Source: a virus
Virus record (IMG/VR): IMGVR_UViG_3300044712_001509
Span: 1 to 64,000 of that record
DNA: 64,000 nt
Reading direction: 5' to 3' (one strand)
The notes below the pieces were generated by a model. The model was given only the letters and a program-made list of their open reading frames with translations, made no database searches and was not told the DNA's origin. The position numbers and the translations under genes were made by a program. Shown here one piece after another: positions 1 through 8,598 of this stretch. Each line of letters starts with the position of its first letter. Within the stretch, counting starts at the first letter, position 1.

Positions 1-153
1 GCGGCGACGGCTCGCCCGTCTTCTCTCGCGCCACCCGACACCGGCTCGCCTCCGGGTCTGTCGTCTCCCCGTCGGGGTGGAACCGCGACACCGGCCCGCG
101 GGGCGCGGGATGGCCGGCTCTCTTCGCGCCTGGCTTCTACTCGGGAGGACGCC
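1..153. other. Left edge of window, no gene assigned
   Basis: All three forward frames are open here because of the extreme GC content, so a gene entering from the left cannot be separated from noise. The frame starting at base 3 runs into the 294-653 gene without a stop. I see no ribosome-binding site until base 143. Confidence 0.3.
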
Positions 154-297
154 ATGCGCCGGGCCGGGGAAATCCCGGCCACCCTTCTCCTCGCCGCGCG
201 CGACCTCTCCGAGTGCGAGCCCTTCGCGTTCGTGGGCGCCTGCGTCCCGCCGCCCCTCGACCCCGGGCCGCGGGTCCGACGGAGGGCCGCACCGTGA
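154..297 (+). CDS. Small hypothetical protein (47 aa)
   Basis: ATG at 154 follows a strong Shine-Dalgarno (GGGAGGA, 143-149), and the stop overlaps the GTG of the next gene (GTGA), as in a translationally coupled phage operon. The product has no recognisable domain and an Arg/Pro-rich end. Support is position and ribosome-binding site only. Confidence 0.45.
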   Translation: MRRAGEIPATLLLAARDLSECEPFAFVGACVPPPLDPGPRVRRRAAP

Positions 298-653
298 GCC
301 CCCGCCCCGTCGACCCGGCCCTGGTCGAGGTCCTCGGCCACCTCCTCGTCGACCGCCACCTCGGCACCGGCTCCGCCGCGACCTGGGAGGCGCTGCGCCG
401 CGAGCTCGAGCGCGAGGGCGTCCACGTCAACGCGGTCAGGCGCTTGCAGGAGGCGGCAGCCGTCCTCCGCGCCCGCAGGGTCCCCGTGATCGGCCTCTCC
501 GGCGGAGGCGTGTGCATCGCCCGCGACGTGGACGAGGTCGATGCGGCCATCGGCGAGAAGCGGCGCCGCGCCATCGCCACCCTCGGCGACCTCCGGACCC
601 TCAAGCGGATCCGCCTCACCATGCTGGGCCAGACGGAGGCGCGCGCGTCGTGA
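294..653 (+). CDS. Hypothetical protein, possible winged-helix fold (119 aa)
   Basis: The GTG start at 294 has GGAGGG about 8 bases upstream. A longer frame exists upstream but has no ribosome-binding site. The middle (WEALRRELEREGVHVNAVRR) reads as two helices of a possible winged helix, followed by a turn and a basic C-terminal helix, so a DNA-binding role is possible but not shown. It overlaps the downstream methylase start by GTGA, which makes co-translation likely. Confidence 0.6.
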   Translation: MSPRPVDPALVEVLGHLLVDRHLGTGSAATWEALRRELEREGVHVNAVRRLQEAAAVLRARRVPVIGLSGGGVCIARDVDEVDAAIGEKRRRAIATLGDLRTLKRIRLTMLGQTEARAS

Positions 654-2050
654 GCTTCCGGGTCCTGCACTCCGACTGCGTCGAGGCGCTCCGCGCGATG
701 CCGGAGGCCTCGGTCGACGCGATCGTGACCGATCCCCCCTACGAGCTCGGGTTCATGGGCCGCCGTTGGGACTCGAGCGGGATCGCCTACTCGGTCGATC
801 TCTGGCGCGAGGCTCTCCGCGTCCTGAAGCCCGGCGGCCACCTCGCCGCGTTCGGCGGGACCAGGACCTATCACCGAATGGCCTGCGCGATCGAGGACGC
901 CGGGTTCGAGATCCGGGACTCGCTGCACTGGATCTACGGCTCCGGGTTCCCGAAGTCGCTGGACGTGTCGAAGGCGATCGACGCGCACCTCGGGGCGGAG
1001 CGTCCGGTGGTCGGCATCGCGAAGGGCGCAGGGTCCGCGAACACCGAGAGCCTCGGGGAGTTCCGAGCGGAGTACGCCGCTACCGCCCCGGCTACCGCCC
1101 CGGCTACCGCCTGGGACGGTTGGGGGACGGCGCTGAAGCCCGCTCACGAGCCGATCGTCCTCGCCCGCAAGCCCCTCGGTATGACGGTGGCCGCATGCGT
1201 CCTGCAGCACGGGACCGGGGCGCTCAACGTGGACGGGTGCAGGGTTTCTACGGACGATGACCTGAACGGCGGCGCCTACTCGCCCGGGGACCGCGAGCGG
1301 GGCGGCGCAGCGTGGGGCAATGGAAGCGGCGGAGGGGTCATGCGCGGCGCCGCGGGAAACTTCTCGCAGCCCTCCGGCCGCTGGCCCCCGAACGTCCTCA
1401 TGAGCCATGACCCGGGGTGCAACGGGACGTGCGCCCCCGGGTGCCCCGTCGCCGAGCTCGACCGGCAGAGCGGGGAGGCGGGCGGCGGGTTCGGCGTCCG
1501 CGGTTCCGGCCCGCTCGACGGGCGCACCTCGTTCGCGCTTCCCGGGCAGGGGCAGGTCGTTGGGTTCGGGGACGCGGGCGGCGCCTCGCGGTTCTTTCCG
1601 ATCTTCCGCTACGTCGCGAAGCCGGCCCGCTCGGAGCGGGACGCCGGCCTCCACGACCTCGAGGCGAAGTCCGGCGGCGACGCGACCGACCGCGAGGACG
1701 GGTCCGCGGGCCTGCGCTCCCCCCGCGCCGGGGCCGGCCGCAACGGCGGCGCCCGCAACCACCACCCCACCGTCAAGCCGGTGGAGCTCATGGAGTGGCT
1801 CTGCCGCCTCGTCACGCCGAAGGGCGGCACCGTCCTCGACCCCTTCCTCGGCTCCGGGACGACCGGGATGGCCGCTGTCCGGATGGGCTTCGACTTCATC
1901 GGGATCGAGCGCGAGGCCGAGTACGTCGAGCTCGCGACCCGGCGCATCGCCCTCGCCGCCAACGCGCCCAGGTCCAAGCCCGTCGGCGCCCTCGAGCGGG
2001 CCGAGGCGGCCGACCCTCGCCAGCCCTCGCTGTTCGGAGACGCCGCATGA
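650..2050 (+). CDS. Site-specific DNA methyltransferase (N4-C/N6-A class)
   Basis: It transfers a methyl group from S-adenosylmethionine to an exocyclic amino group of adenine or cytosine. The catalytic motif DPPY is at residues 28-31 and the AdoMet-binding motif DPFLGSGTTG starts at residue 397. Catalytic-first order is typical of the beta class. The roughly 300 residues between them would hold the target-recognition region, which contains an in-frame tandem ATAP repeat (bases 1080-1112). The GTG start at 650 overlaps the previous stop; the same frame is open far upstream, but that is shadow coding. No cognate restriction gene is adjacent, so a protective anti-restriction role is the likely use. 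Confidence 0.9.
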   Translation: MSFRVLHSDCVEALRAMPEASVDAIVTDPPYELGFMGRRWDSSGIAYSVDLWREALRVLKPGGHLAAFGGTRTYHRMACAIEDAGFEIRDSLHWIYGSGFPKSLDVSKAIDAHLGAERPVVGIAKGAGSANTESLGEFRAEYAATAPATAPATAWDGWGTALKPAHEPIVLARKPLGMTVAACVLQHGTGALNVDGCRVSTDDDLNGGAYSPGDRERGGAAWGNGSGGGVMRGAAGNFSQPSGRWPPNVLMSHDPGCNGTCAPGCPVAELDRQSGEAGGGFGVRGSGPLDGRTSFALPGQGQVVGFGDAGGASRFFPIFRYVAKPARSERDAGLHDLEAKSGGDATDREDGSAGLRSPRAGAGRNGGARNHHPTVKPVELMEWLCRLVTPKGGTVLDPFLGSGTTGMAAVRMGFDFIGIEREAEYVELATRRIALAANAPRSKPVGALERAEAADPRQPSLFGDAA

Positions 2051-2244
2051 CCCCCAAGGAAGTCGAGAAGGTCCTCAACCTGGCGGCGACGTGCGCGTCG
2101 GAGGGGTACCCGGCCATCGCGCTCCGGTACCTCGCCACGGCGGAGCGGGCCCTCTGGGCGCAGCTCGGCCGCCAGATGGAGGCGAGGGAGGCGGCGCGCG
2201 GGCGCCCGGGGCTGCGGCTCGTGGCTGGCGGAGGGGAGGGGTAG
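2047..2244 (+). CDS. Small hypothetical protein (65 aa)
   Basis: ATGA overlap with the methylase stop, and the stop directly abuts the next ATG. The sequence looks like an all-helical protein (KEVEKVLNLAATCASEGYPA) with a TPR-like flavour and a Gly-rich tail. No function is recognised. Confidence 0.6.
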   Translation: MTPKEVEKVLNLAATCASEGYPAIALRYLATAERALWAQLGRQMEAREAARGRPGLRLVAGGGEG

Positions 2245-2724
2245 ATGGGACGCAGGGACCCCGACCTGTGCCAGTGGGCCGACTGCGCCGTCTCTCGCAT
2301 GTGGGGCCGGGACTGCTGCCGAGCGCACCTACGCGAGTGGGAAGACGCGGTGTTCCGGGCCCAGGTGGCGGCGCTGGAGCACGGAGACGCCATCCCCGGG
2401 CACTGGGACTCCGTCGATGCGGACCCTGCCTGGCGTAAGCGGTGGTGGGAGCCGAAGCCGCTCGGGCGGCGCCCTCTGCCCGCAGAGACGCGACGCGACC
2501 TCGCCGCCAGGTACGGCGGGCGAGAGGGATCGGTCACGACCATCGTATGCGCGCGCTGTGGGGCGGTCGGCGAACTCCAGTGGACCTCGGCGCGCCCTCG
2601 CTTCTCCGGGCTGCACATCGACCACGTCTACCCCGTGCTTCATGGCGGCGGAAACGAGGTCGCGAACCTCCAGCTTCTCTGTCCGACCTGCAACCTCAAG
2701 AAGCACGCGAAGGTCGGGGGGTAA
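2245..2724 (+). CDS. HNH endonuclease
   Basis: A metal-dependent nicking or cutting nuclease of 159 residues. The HNH module is C-terminal: zinc-binding Cys pairs C102/C105 and C146/C149, the catalytic HIDH stretch at 124-127, and Asn 137, 141 and 150. The N-terminal 90 residues carry a second Cys/His cluster (C9, C14, C24, C25) that may bind zinc. It starts directly after the preceding stop. HNH proteins near terminase genes often help packaging, but this one lies 4 kb upstream of terminase, so a free-standing or homing role is equally possible. Confidence 0.85.
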   Translation: MGRRDPDLCQWADCAVSRMWGRDCCRAHLREWEDAVFRAQVAALEHGDAIPGHWDSVDADPAWRKRWWEPKPLGRRPLPAETRRDLAARYGGREGSVTTIVCARCGAVGELQWTSARPRFSGLHIDHVYPVLHGGGNEVANLQLLCPTCNLKKHAKVGG

Positions 2725-2728
2725 GGCG

Positions 2729-3805
2729 ATGGGCTTCTCGATGCCGTTCTTCCCCATCTACGCCGCCGAGATGCTTGCGGACGGCCGGTTCCAGGGGTGG
2801 TCGCTCGAGGAGCGCGGCGCGTGGGTGACGCTCCTCGCGTACGCCTGGAACGACGGCTCGATCCCTGCCGCGCACACCCAGCTCGCCAGGCTCCTCCGCG
2901 TCGAGAGCGGGGAGATGGCTCGCATTTGGTCTGCCATCGGCGACCGCTTCGCGGCGCACCCGACGGAGCAGGGCCGGCTCATCTCTCCGCGCCTGGAGGA
3001 CGAGCGAGACAAGGCGGTCCAGATCGGCCGCAAGAGGGCGGCGGCAGGACGGGAGGGGGCTAAGGCCCGGTGGGGAGAGAAGAATCGGCGCCGTGGCAAG
3101 CGCATGCGTTTGCCATCCGAGACGCATAGCGGAGCCGATGGGTCGGCCACTGCGGTCGCAGTGGCAAAAAATAGCACTCCACCTTCACCACCACCTCCAC
3201 CTCCACAAGAAGCAGCAGCAGCGGTCGCGCCGGCTCGGGTCGCTGCCGGTGCCCCCGATGATGACCTGCCCCCTCGGAGCCTCGGGGTCGTCGACGAGGG
3301 CGGAGGCGCGCCGCCCCCGGAGCGGTGGCCGAAGGCGCGGTCGTTCCGGGAGGCGCTCACCGCGTCGATGGCCCGGACCGCGCTCTACCCGATCGGCGGG
3401 AACGAGCCGACGGTCCTGACGTCGCTTGAGGCCTCCCTCGGCGTCATCCCCGAGGCCGACGCGGTCGCCATCTGCCGGCAGCGGATCCTCGACGCCATCG
3501 CCGCTCGGAAGCCGCAGCCCGGTTCCCTGGCCTACTTCGCCCAGGTCCTCGCGGACGAGGCGGTCCGCCGACGCGCGGTCGCCGCGGCGGCGCCCCCGCC
3601 CGCGCCGGTGGTGGAGCTCGATGCCGGGTGGCTGGCGCACCTCGGGCCGCGGCGCGCGGCCGCCGAGGAGGCGTGGGACGAGCTCCGCGAGCGCGTGGCT
3701 CGCAGCGCCTACCCGGACGCCCTGCCTCGGCTCCTCGGTGAGGCGCGGGCTCAGCTCATGGCCGAGTTCTCGGAGGCGCCCGTCGGCGCCGCAGGGGGTG
3801 CGTGA
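2729..3805 (+). CDS. DUF1376 (YdaU-like) replication-associated protein
   Basis: The N-terminal 60 residues (FFPIYAAEMLADGRFQGWS... and ERGAWVTLLAYAW) match the DUF1376 pattern found in phage replication-initiator or helicase-loader type proteins, a winged-helix-like domain. A basic segment and a Pro/Ala-rich linker (about 105-185) follow, then a helical C-terminal half. The 358-residue length and two-domain layout fit a replisome organiser. The ATG at 2729 follows the HNH stop by four bases. The biochemical role is inferred from family context only. Confidence 0.75.
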   Translation: MGFSMPFFPIYAAEMLADGRFQGWSLEERGAWVTLLAYAWNDGSIPAAHTQLARLLRVESGEMARIWSAIGDRFAAHPTEQGRLISPRLEDERDKAVQIGRKRAAAGREGAKARWGEKNRRRGKRMRLPSETHSGADGSATAVAVAKNSTPPSPPPPPPQEAAAAVAPARVAAGAPDDDLPPRSLGVVDEGGGAPPPERWPKARSFREALTASMARTALYPIGGNEPTVLTSLEASLGVIPEADAVAICRQRILDAIAARKPQPGSLAYFAQVLADEAVRRRAVAAAAPPPAPVVELDAGWLAHLGPRRAAAEEAWDELRERVARSAYPDALPRLLGEARAQLMAEFSEAPVGAAGGA

Positions 3806-4008
3806 TGCTCGAGACGTTCGAGGCGGTGTTGCGGTTCGGCGGCCTGTGGTTCCTCGTGGCCCTGGGTGTCGCCGCGCCGTTCGCGGTCGCGTCCTGGTGG
3901 CGGGACGAGGATCCCGACTACCACCTCCCGGCGCCCGAGGAGCCGCTCGACTGGCGGGCGCGGCGCTACCACCGCGGGAACGTGATCTTCCTCGGGAGGC
4001 GGCCGTGA
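3802..4008 (+). CDS. Small membrane protein (68 aa)
   Basis: One clear transmembrane helix (GGLWFLVALGVAAPFAVAS, residues about 13-31) with a charged cytoplasmic tail. GTG at 3802 follows GCAGGGGG and overlaps the upstream stop; an ATG one codon later is an alternative start. It overlaps the next gene by GTGA. Function unknown. Confidence 0.65.
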   Translation: MMLETFEAVLRFGGLWFLVALGVAAPFAVASWWRDEDPDYHLPAPEEPLDWRARRYHRGNVIFLGRRP

Positions 4009-4211
4009 ACGGTCTCGGCGGGAAGGTGAAGCTCTGCCAGCACGTCCTCACCGACGGGCCGCGCGCGGGCCAGGTCTGCGGGCGGCGGTATCAGGCCGGA
4101 ACGCGGCCGGACGGGACGGAGCGCGACGCCTGCCAGAACCACCGGCCGCCGCCCCCGTCGCGGCCGGTCCACCCCTCGGCGCCCCGCGGGCCGCGGCTGG
4201 GGGCGCCGTGA
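4005..4211 (+). CDS. Small Cys/His hypothetical protein (68 aa)
   Basis: Two cysteines and two histidines around residues 11-45 (CQH, VCGRR, ACQNH) could form a single zinc knuckle; the tail is Pro-rich. It is locked into the operon by four-base overlaps on both sides. No family recognised. Confidence 0.6.
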   Translation: MNGLGGKVKLCQHVLTDGPRAGQVCGRRYQAGTRPDGTERDACQNHRPPPPSRPVHPSAPRGPRLGAP

Positions 4212-5038
4212 CCGTCTCGTTCACTGTCCCCGGCCCGTCGGACCTCCGCGCTGTCGCCGCTCTCCTCGCTCCGGACTTCACCGAGGTTGCGTTTGTCGAC
4301 GTCCCTGGCGAGCCGCCATCGAAGCGCCGTCCCCGGTTCGGAGCCGGTCGCGGCTATGCGGATGCGGAGCAGTCGACCGCGGAGACGCGGACCGCCGCCT
4401 ACTTGCGCCAGAAGATCCGCGGGACGCTGGATGGTTCAGTGGTGCTCGTGTGCCGGTTCGTTCGGGGGTCGTACCAGCGAATCGACGTCGACAACCTCCT
4501 CAAGCACGTCTGCGATTCGGCGAACCTTGCACGGATCTGGCGCGACGACTCACAGGTGAAGGTGATCGTCGGGACCCTATCGTTCGCGCCCGGGCAAGCC
4601 AAGACCGAGATCCTGGTGGGACGTACTGCCGCTGCGACGCGACCCGCGGAGGCGCCCAAGACCTGCGGACACTGCGGGAAGGCGTTCCGGTCCTTCATGC
4701 CGAACGCCAAGCACTGCTCAGTGGAGTGCGCGAACAAGCACCGGGGGACCGACCTCACGCAGCCGCGGACGTGTTTCACCTGCGGGATCGCGTTCCGGGC
4801 CCGAAACGGAGGGCAAAGATACTGCGGTGATGCATGCAGACTGGTGGGCCTGCACAAGCATATCCGCCGCAACACACGTGCGAATCCCCGCCCCGCTTCC
4901 CGCTGTGCGCTGTGCGGTAGTCCCGTGAGCCGGCCCGAGTATCGCCGGTGCCGCGCGTGCTGGAAGAAGAACGCAGGTCGTCCCCGCACCGAGATCACGC
5001 TCACGCCGCTGCCCAACCCCTCACCGCCGGAGGTCTGA
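4208..5038 (+). CDS. RusA-type Holliday junction resolvase fused to zinc fingers
   Basis: The first 140 residues are RusA-like. GEPPSKRRPRF starts the fold, and the metal site is read from D93, D95/N96, K99, D103 and the DD pair 113-114 followed by V117. RusA enzymes resolve four-way DNA junctions before packaging. The remaining 136 residues are unusual: three CxxC-type clusters (C153/156/170/174, C189/192/206/210, C233/236/248/251) that should bind three zinc ions. Ordinary RusA proteins are about 120-140 residues and lack this tail. The GTG start overlaps the previous stop. The extra domain probably adds DNA or protein binding. Confidence 0.85.
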   Translation: MTVSFTVPGPSDLRAVAALLAPDFTEVAFVDVPGEPPSKRRPRFGAGRGYADAEQSTAETRTAAYLRQKIRGTLDGSVVLVCRFVRGSYQRIDVDNLLKHVCDSANLARIWRDDSQVKVIVGTLSFAPGQAKTEILVGRTAAATRPAEAPKTCGHCGKAFRSFMPNAKHCSVECANKHRGTDLTQPRTCFTCGIAFRARNGGQRYCGDACRLVGLHKHIRRNTRANPRPASRCALCGSPVSRPEYRRCRACWKKNAGRPRTEITLTPLPNPSPPEV

Positions 5039-5040
5039 CC

Positions 5041-5475
5041 TTGCGCCTCGTCATCCTCGAGTCGCCGTTCGCCGGGCGCCCGAAGGGCTGGATCGCTCGG
5101 GTCCCCGGCCTCCGCCGCCTCGCCGCCGCCGTGCTCCGGTGGCGCAACATCCGGTACGCCCGCGCCGCGGTGCGGGACTCCATCCTCCGGGGCGAGTCGC
5201 CGATCGCGAGCCATCTGCTCTTCACCCAGCCCGGGATCCTGCGGGACGACCGCGTCGGCGAGCGCGCCCTCGGCATCGCGGCGGGCCTGATCTGGGGGGA
5301 GACGGCGCTCTACTTCAGCCGGCACGACGCCCCCCTCTCGGCCTTCTACATCGACCTCGGGATCACCGAGGGGATGCTCCTCGGCGCGGAGCGCGCGGCG
5401 CGGCAGGGCCGGGCCGTCGATCACCGCCGGGTGAGGGGCTGGCGGACCCCGTGGTGGGCGAGGTGGGCGGCGTAG
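5041..5475 (+). CDS. DUF4406/DUF7768-like nucleotide-deoxyribosyltransferase-fold protein
   Basis: 144 residues from a TTG start preceded by GGAGG. The pattern LVILESPFAG, then NIRYARAAVRDSI, SHLLFTQPG and an acidic YIDLGITEGM stretch fits the small phage proteins related to nucleoside 2-deoxyribosyltransferases. Family members are thought to act on nucleotides or related small molecules, but no activity is established for this subgroup. Confidence 0.65.
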   Translation: MRLVILESPFAGRPKGWIARVPGLRRLAAAVLRWRNIRYARAAVRDSILRGESPIASHLLFTQPGILRDDRVGERALGIAAGLIWGETALYFSRHDAPLSAFYIDLGITEGMLLGAERAARQGRAVDHRRVRGWRTPWWARWAA

Positions 5476-5489
5476 CCCCGGAGGCGGCG

Positions 5490-5750
5490 ATGCGCGATCA
5501 CGCGGTGCAGCGACTCGCAGAGCGGCACGGGATCCGGCGGAACCCCGAGGGCATCATCGCGGCGGCGCGGGCCCGCATCCTCGCCGGCGAGGCGAAGTTC
5601 ATCGGCCCGGCGAAGGCCGGCCGCTCCCTCTGGTCCGTCTACGTCGCCGGGCGCCGCATCCGGGTGATCTGGGAGGAGGCCGCCCTGACCATCGTCACGG
5701 TCCTGCCCGCGCGCCGCCGCGGCCGGGCCAGCGATGCGGAGGCCGCCTGA
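5490..5750 (+). CDS. Hypothetical protein (86 aa)
   Basis: GGAGGCGG lies just upstream of the ATG. An N-terminal helix (HAVQRLAERHG) is followed by strands ending in RIRVIWEEAALTIVTVLP, resembling the beta-sheet core of small RelE/DUF4258-type proteins. No partner antitoxin is apparent, so a toxin role is only a possibility. Confidence 0.55.
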   Translation: MRDHAVQRLAERHGIRRNPEGIIAAARARILAGEAKFIGPAKAGRSLWSVYVAGRRIRVIWEEAALTIVTVLPARRRGRASDAEAA

Positions 5751-6112
5751 TGTTCTCCGAGGCCCAGCTCGTGCTCGTGCTCGCCCACCTCGCGGCGACG
5801 CTCCCCCGCCACGTCTTCCGGTGCCCCCGGTGCTGGCAGGAGTTCATCGACTGGGCACCCGACGCGGTGGCCTGCCACGAGTGCCGCGGCCGGGACCGGC
5901 GCGCCGCCGCCGCGGCCTTCGACCGGGCCCACACGGCGGAGCCGGAGCGCCGGGCCGGCCACTTCCCGGACCTCGGCTCGCCCCTCGCCTCGTGCTGGAG
6001 CGTCGTCCCGCTCCCGCCGAGCGGCCGCGTCCGGCCTCACCCGACCCTCGACCAGCTCGACCGGATGCCCGCGCCGCGGCGCGTCCGCGTCGAGTGCGCC
6101 TGGGAGGCCTGA
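5750..6112 (+). CDS. Hypothetical zinc-ribbon protein (120 aa)
   Basis: A CPRCWQEF...CHECRGRD zinc ribbon (two CxxC pairs, residues about 25-48) is followed by a His/Pro-rich region. Start and stop overlap the neighbours (TGATG type). Function unknown. Confidence 0.6.
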   Translation: MFSEAQLVLVLAHLAATLPRHVFRCPRCWQEFIDWAPDAVACHECRGRDRRAAAAAFDRAHTAEPERRAGHFPDLGSPLASCWSVVPLPPSGRVRPHPTLDQLDRMPAPRRVRVECAWEA

Positions 6113-6663
6113 TGTACGTCCCCGCCGCCGCCGAGTCCGCCCTCTGGGCCCTGGTCCGCCTCGGGATCCGCCGCGGCGGGCCGGACCAGCGCATCGCCGA
6201 GGCCGCCGCCGACGTCCTGCGCCCGCCGCCGCCCCCTCTCGCCCACGGCAGCGCTCAGCGGGTCTTCTGGGGGGTGGACGCGGACGGCCTCCCGGTCCGC
6301 CCGTGGCGGGTGGACCCCGCCGACATCGTCCAGTGCGTCGCGCTGCACGGGGACGTCCCCGCTCATATCTGCGTCGCCCGCCAGGTCGCCTCGGACGCCC
6401 AGCGCACCACCGACCTAGAGCGCGGCCAGGCCTCCGACTACCCCCACTGCGTCACCGCGCGGTGCGCCCAGGGTCGCGGCATCCGCGAGGCCCTCGACCC
6501 GACCTGTCGGCCCACCTGGCGCGGCGCCGGGCCCAACGGCCGGTTCGACCGCGGGAGGCACGACGCCCCCGAGCAGCGCGAGGCCTACCAGCGCAAGGCC
6601 GCCGTCGGTCTGGTCGACGCCGTGCCATCCATCGATGAGGAGCCCCCCGAGGAGGGGGAATAG
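6112..6663 (+). CDS. Hypothetical protein (183 aa)
   Basis: The last gene of the left accessory run, immediately before the packaging genes. It has a helical N-terminus, then a region with several Cys/His residues (QCVALHGD, HICVARQ, HCVTARC) that may bind metal. No homologous family recognised. Confidence 0.6.
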   Translation: MYVPAAAESALWALVRLGIRRGGPDQRIAEAAADVLRPPPPPLAHGSAQRVFWGVDADGLPVRPWRVDPADIVQCVALHGDVPAHICVARQVASDAQRTTDLERGQASDYPHCVTARCAQGRGIREALDPTCRPTWRGAGPNGRFDRGRHDAPEQREAYQRKAAVGLVDAVPSIDEEPPEEGE

Positions 6664-6666
6664 GTC

Positions 6667-7080
6667 ATGGCGAAGCGAAGCAAGGACAAGGCCAAGTCCC
6701 GACCGCCTGAGAACAGGGGGTCTGAGGGTACCCGCAACGCGGCGGGCCAGTTCGTCAAGGGCGTCTCCGGGAATCCCGGCGGCCGCCCTCGAGGCCAGCG
6801 AGAGTTCGCCGAGCTCCTCCGGTCGATGACCGGCGACATGCAGCTCCAGGCGAAGTTCTGCGTCGACCTCGTCGACGGGAAGGTCAAGAAGGCGCCGGCG
6901 ATGGTGCGGCTCATGGCGGCGCAGTGGCTCACCGACCGGACCATCGGCAAGGCGCCCGACAAGCTCGAGCTCACCGGGAAGGACGGCGGCCCGGTCGAGG
7001 TGAACGACGCCCGCGAGCGCCTGGCGCAGCGCATCGCCGCGCTCCTAAAGGCCACGGGCGAGAAGCCTCCGACCGGATGA
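6667..7080 (+). CDS. DUF5681 protein, putative terminase small subunit
   Basis: The signature GQFVKGVSGNPGGRP (residues about 27-41) is the DUF5681 motif found in phage proteins encoded just before the large terminase. At 137 residues, basic and N-terminally disordered, and overlapping the large subunit by ATGA, it is most likely the small terminase or DNA-recognition subunit. The function is inferred from position and family. Confidence 0.75.
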   Translation: MAKRSKDKAKSRPPENRGSEGTRNAAGQFVKGVSGNPGGRPRGQREFAELLRSMTGDMQLQAKFCVDLVDGKVKKAPAMVRLMAAQWLTDRTIGKAPDKLELTGKDGGPVEVNDARERLAQRIAALLKATGEKPPTG

Positions 7081-8546
7081 CGGACCGCCTCGCCGAGCTC
7101 GCCGCGGAGGTGGCGCGCCTGCGCCGCGCACCGCCGGCGGCGCCGCCCCGCGCGGTCGTGCCCCCGCCCCCGCCGCCCCCGGTCGAGGAGCCGGACGACC
7201 CCGGGCCACCGACGCGGCCGCACGCTCTCGCCTCGGGGTTCGTCGAGGGTCTCCGGGGCGCGCCGCCGTCCGTTGTCGCCTCCGCCATCGCGGACCTTTC
7301 GGACAAGGAGGCCGAGGCCCTGCTCTACGACTGGCGGGGGATCTGGGCCCGCCCGGATCAGGTCACGCCCCCCGGCGAGTGGCTGACCTGGCTCATCCTC
7401 TCCGGCCGCGGGTGGGGCAAGACGCGGACCGGCGCGCAGTGGGTGATCGAGAACGCCCGCGCGCACCCGGGGTGGCGGTGGTCCCTGATCGCCCGCACCG
7501 CGGCCGACGTGCGCGACACCATGGTCGAGGGGGAGTCGGGGCTCATCGCGTGCTCGCCGCCGGACTTCACGCCCGAGTACGAGCCGTCGAAGCGCCGCCT
7601 CACATGGCCGAACGGGTTCATCGCGACGACGTTCACGGCCGAGGAGCCCGACGCCCTCCGCGGCCCCCAGCATCACGGCGCCTGGGCCGACGAGCTCGCC
7701 TCGTGGAAGTACCTCGAGGACACCTGGGACAACATGCAGTTTGGCCTCCGCCTCGGCGAGCGGCCGCGCGTCCTCGTGACGACGACGCCGCGTCCGGTGA
7801 AGGTCCTCCGGGAGCTCATGGCGGACCCGACGACGGTCATCACCCGGGGCTCCACCTTCGACAACGCGGCGAACCTCGCCGCGCCGCAACTCGCCAAACT
7901 CCGCGCCAAGTATGAGGGGACGCGCCTCGGCCGCCAGGAGCTCAACGGCGAGGTCCTCGACGACGTGCCCGGCGCGCTCTGGACGCGGGCCATCATCGAC
8001 GCGGCCCGGGTCAAGAAGGCGCCCGAGCTCGTGCGGATCGTCGTCGCGATCGACCCGGCGGTGACCAGCGGCGAGGAGTCCGACGACACCGGCATCATCG
8101 TGATCGGGAAGGGGACGGACGGGCACCTCTACGTCCTCGCCGACCGGACGTGCCACCTGTCGCCCGATGCCTGGGCGCGCCGCGCCGTCGTCGCCTATGA
8201 CGAGTTCCGGGCGGACCGCATCGTCGGCGAGGTCAACAACGGCGGGGACCTCGTCGAGCACACGATCCGCACCGTGCGGAAGACGCTCCCCTTCAACGCG
8301 GTCCGGGCGAGCCGCGGCAAGCGGGTGCGCGCCGAGCCGGTGTCGGCTCTCTACGAGCAGGGGAAGGTCCACCACGTCGGCTCGTTCGCCGAGCTCGAGG
8401 ACCAGATGTGCACCTTCCTCCCCGAGGGGAACGAGAAGAGTCCGGACCGCGTGGACGCCCTGGTCTGGGGCGCGGCCGAACTGATCGAGGGTCTCATCCC
8501 CACGTTCGGTGACGTCGAGAAGCCGAAAATGCCGCGCCGGTGGTGA
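7077..8546 (+). CDS. Terminase large subunit (packaging ATPase and nuclease)
   Basis: It pumps phage DNA into the prohead and cuts it. The ATPase has a Walker A SGRGWGKT at residues 109-116 and a Walker B ending AWADE (202-206). The RNase H-like nuclease begins at AIDPAVTSG, with the first metal-binding Asp at 326, and has acidic residues near EVNNGG and DALVWG. 489 residues is normal length. A Pro-rich stretch (28-46) precedes the ATPase. It starts at the ATG overlapping the small-subunit stop. Confidence 0.95.
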   Translation: MTDRLAELAAEVARLRRAPPAAPPRAVVPPPPPPPVEEPDDPGPPTRPHALASGFVEGLRGAPPSVVASAIADLSDKEAEALLYDWRGIWARPDQVTPPGEWLTWLILSGRGWGKTRTGAQWVIENARAHPGWRWSLIARTAADVRDTMVEGESGLIACSPPDFTPEYEPSKRRLTWPNGFIATTFTAEEPDALRGPQHHGAWADELASWKYLEDTWDNMQFGLRLGERPRVLVTTTPRPVKVLRELMADPTTVITRGSTFDNAANLAAPQLAKLRAKYEGTRLGRQELNGEVLDDVPGALWTRAIIDAARVKKAPELVRIVVAIDPAVTSGEESDDTGIIVIGKGTDGHLYVLADRTCHLSPDAWARRAVVAYDEFRADRIVGEVNNGGDLVEHTIRTVRKTLPFNAVRASRGKRVRAEPVSALYEQGKVHHVGSFAELEDQMCTFLPEGNEKSPDRVDALVWGAAELIEGLIPTFGDVEKPKMPRRW

Positions 8547-8548
8547 GG

Positions 8549-8590
8549 GTGCAACCGCGCAGGGTTGTGCAACGCGCGCAAGCGTGCAAC
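8549..8590 (+). promoter_or_regulatory. Three direct GTGCAAC repeats before the portal gene
   Basis: GTGCAAC occurs at 8549-8555, 8567-8573 and 8584-8590, spaced 18 and 17 bases, in the only gap of the packaging gene cluster. The spacing is close to two helical turns, as in operators. The downstream protein begins with a helix-turn-helix, so an autoregulatory DNA or RNA site is conceivable. No function shown. Confidence 0.4.
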
Positions 8591-8598
8591 CCGCACCC

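Noticed and set aside
5490-5750. RelE-type toxin
   Set aside because: The strand pattern is suggestive, but no catalytic residues or adjacent antitoxin can be identified, so it is left as hypothetical.
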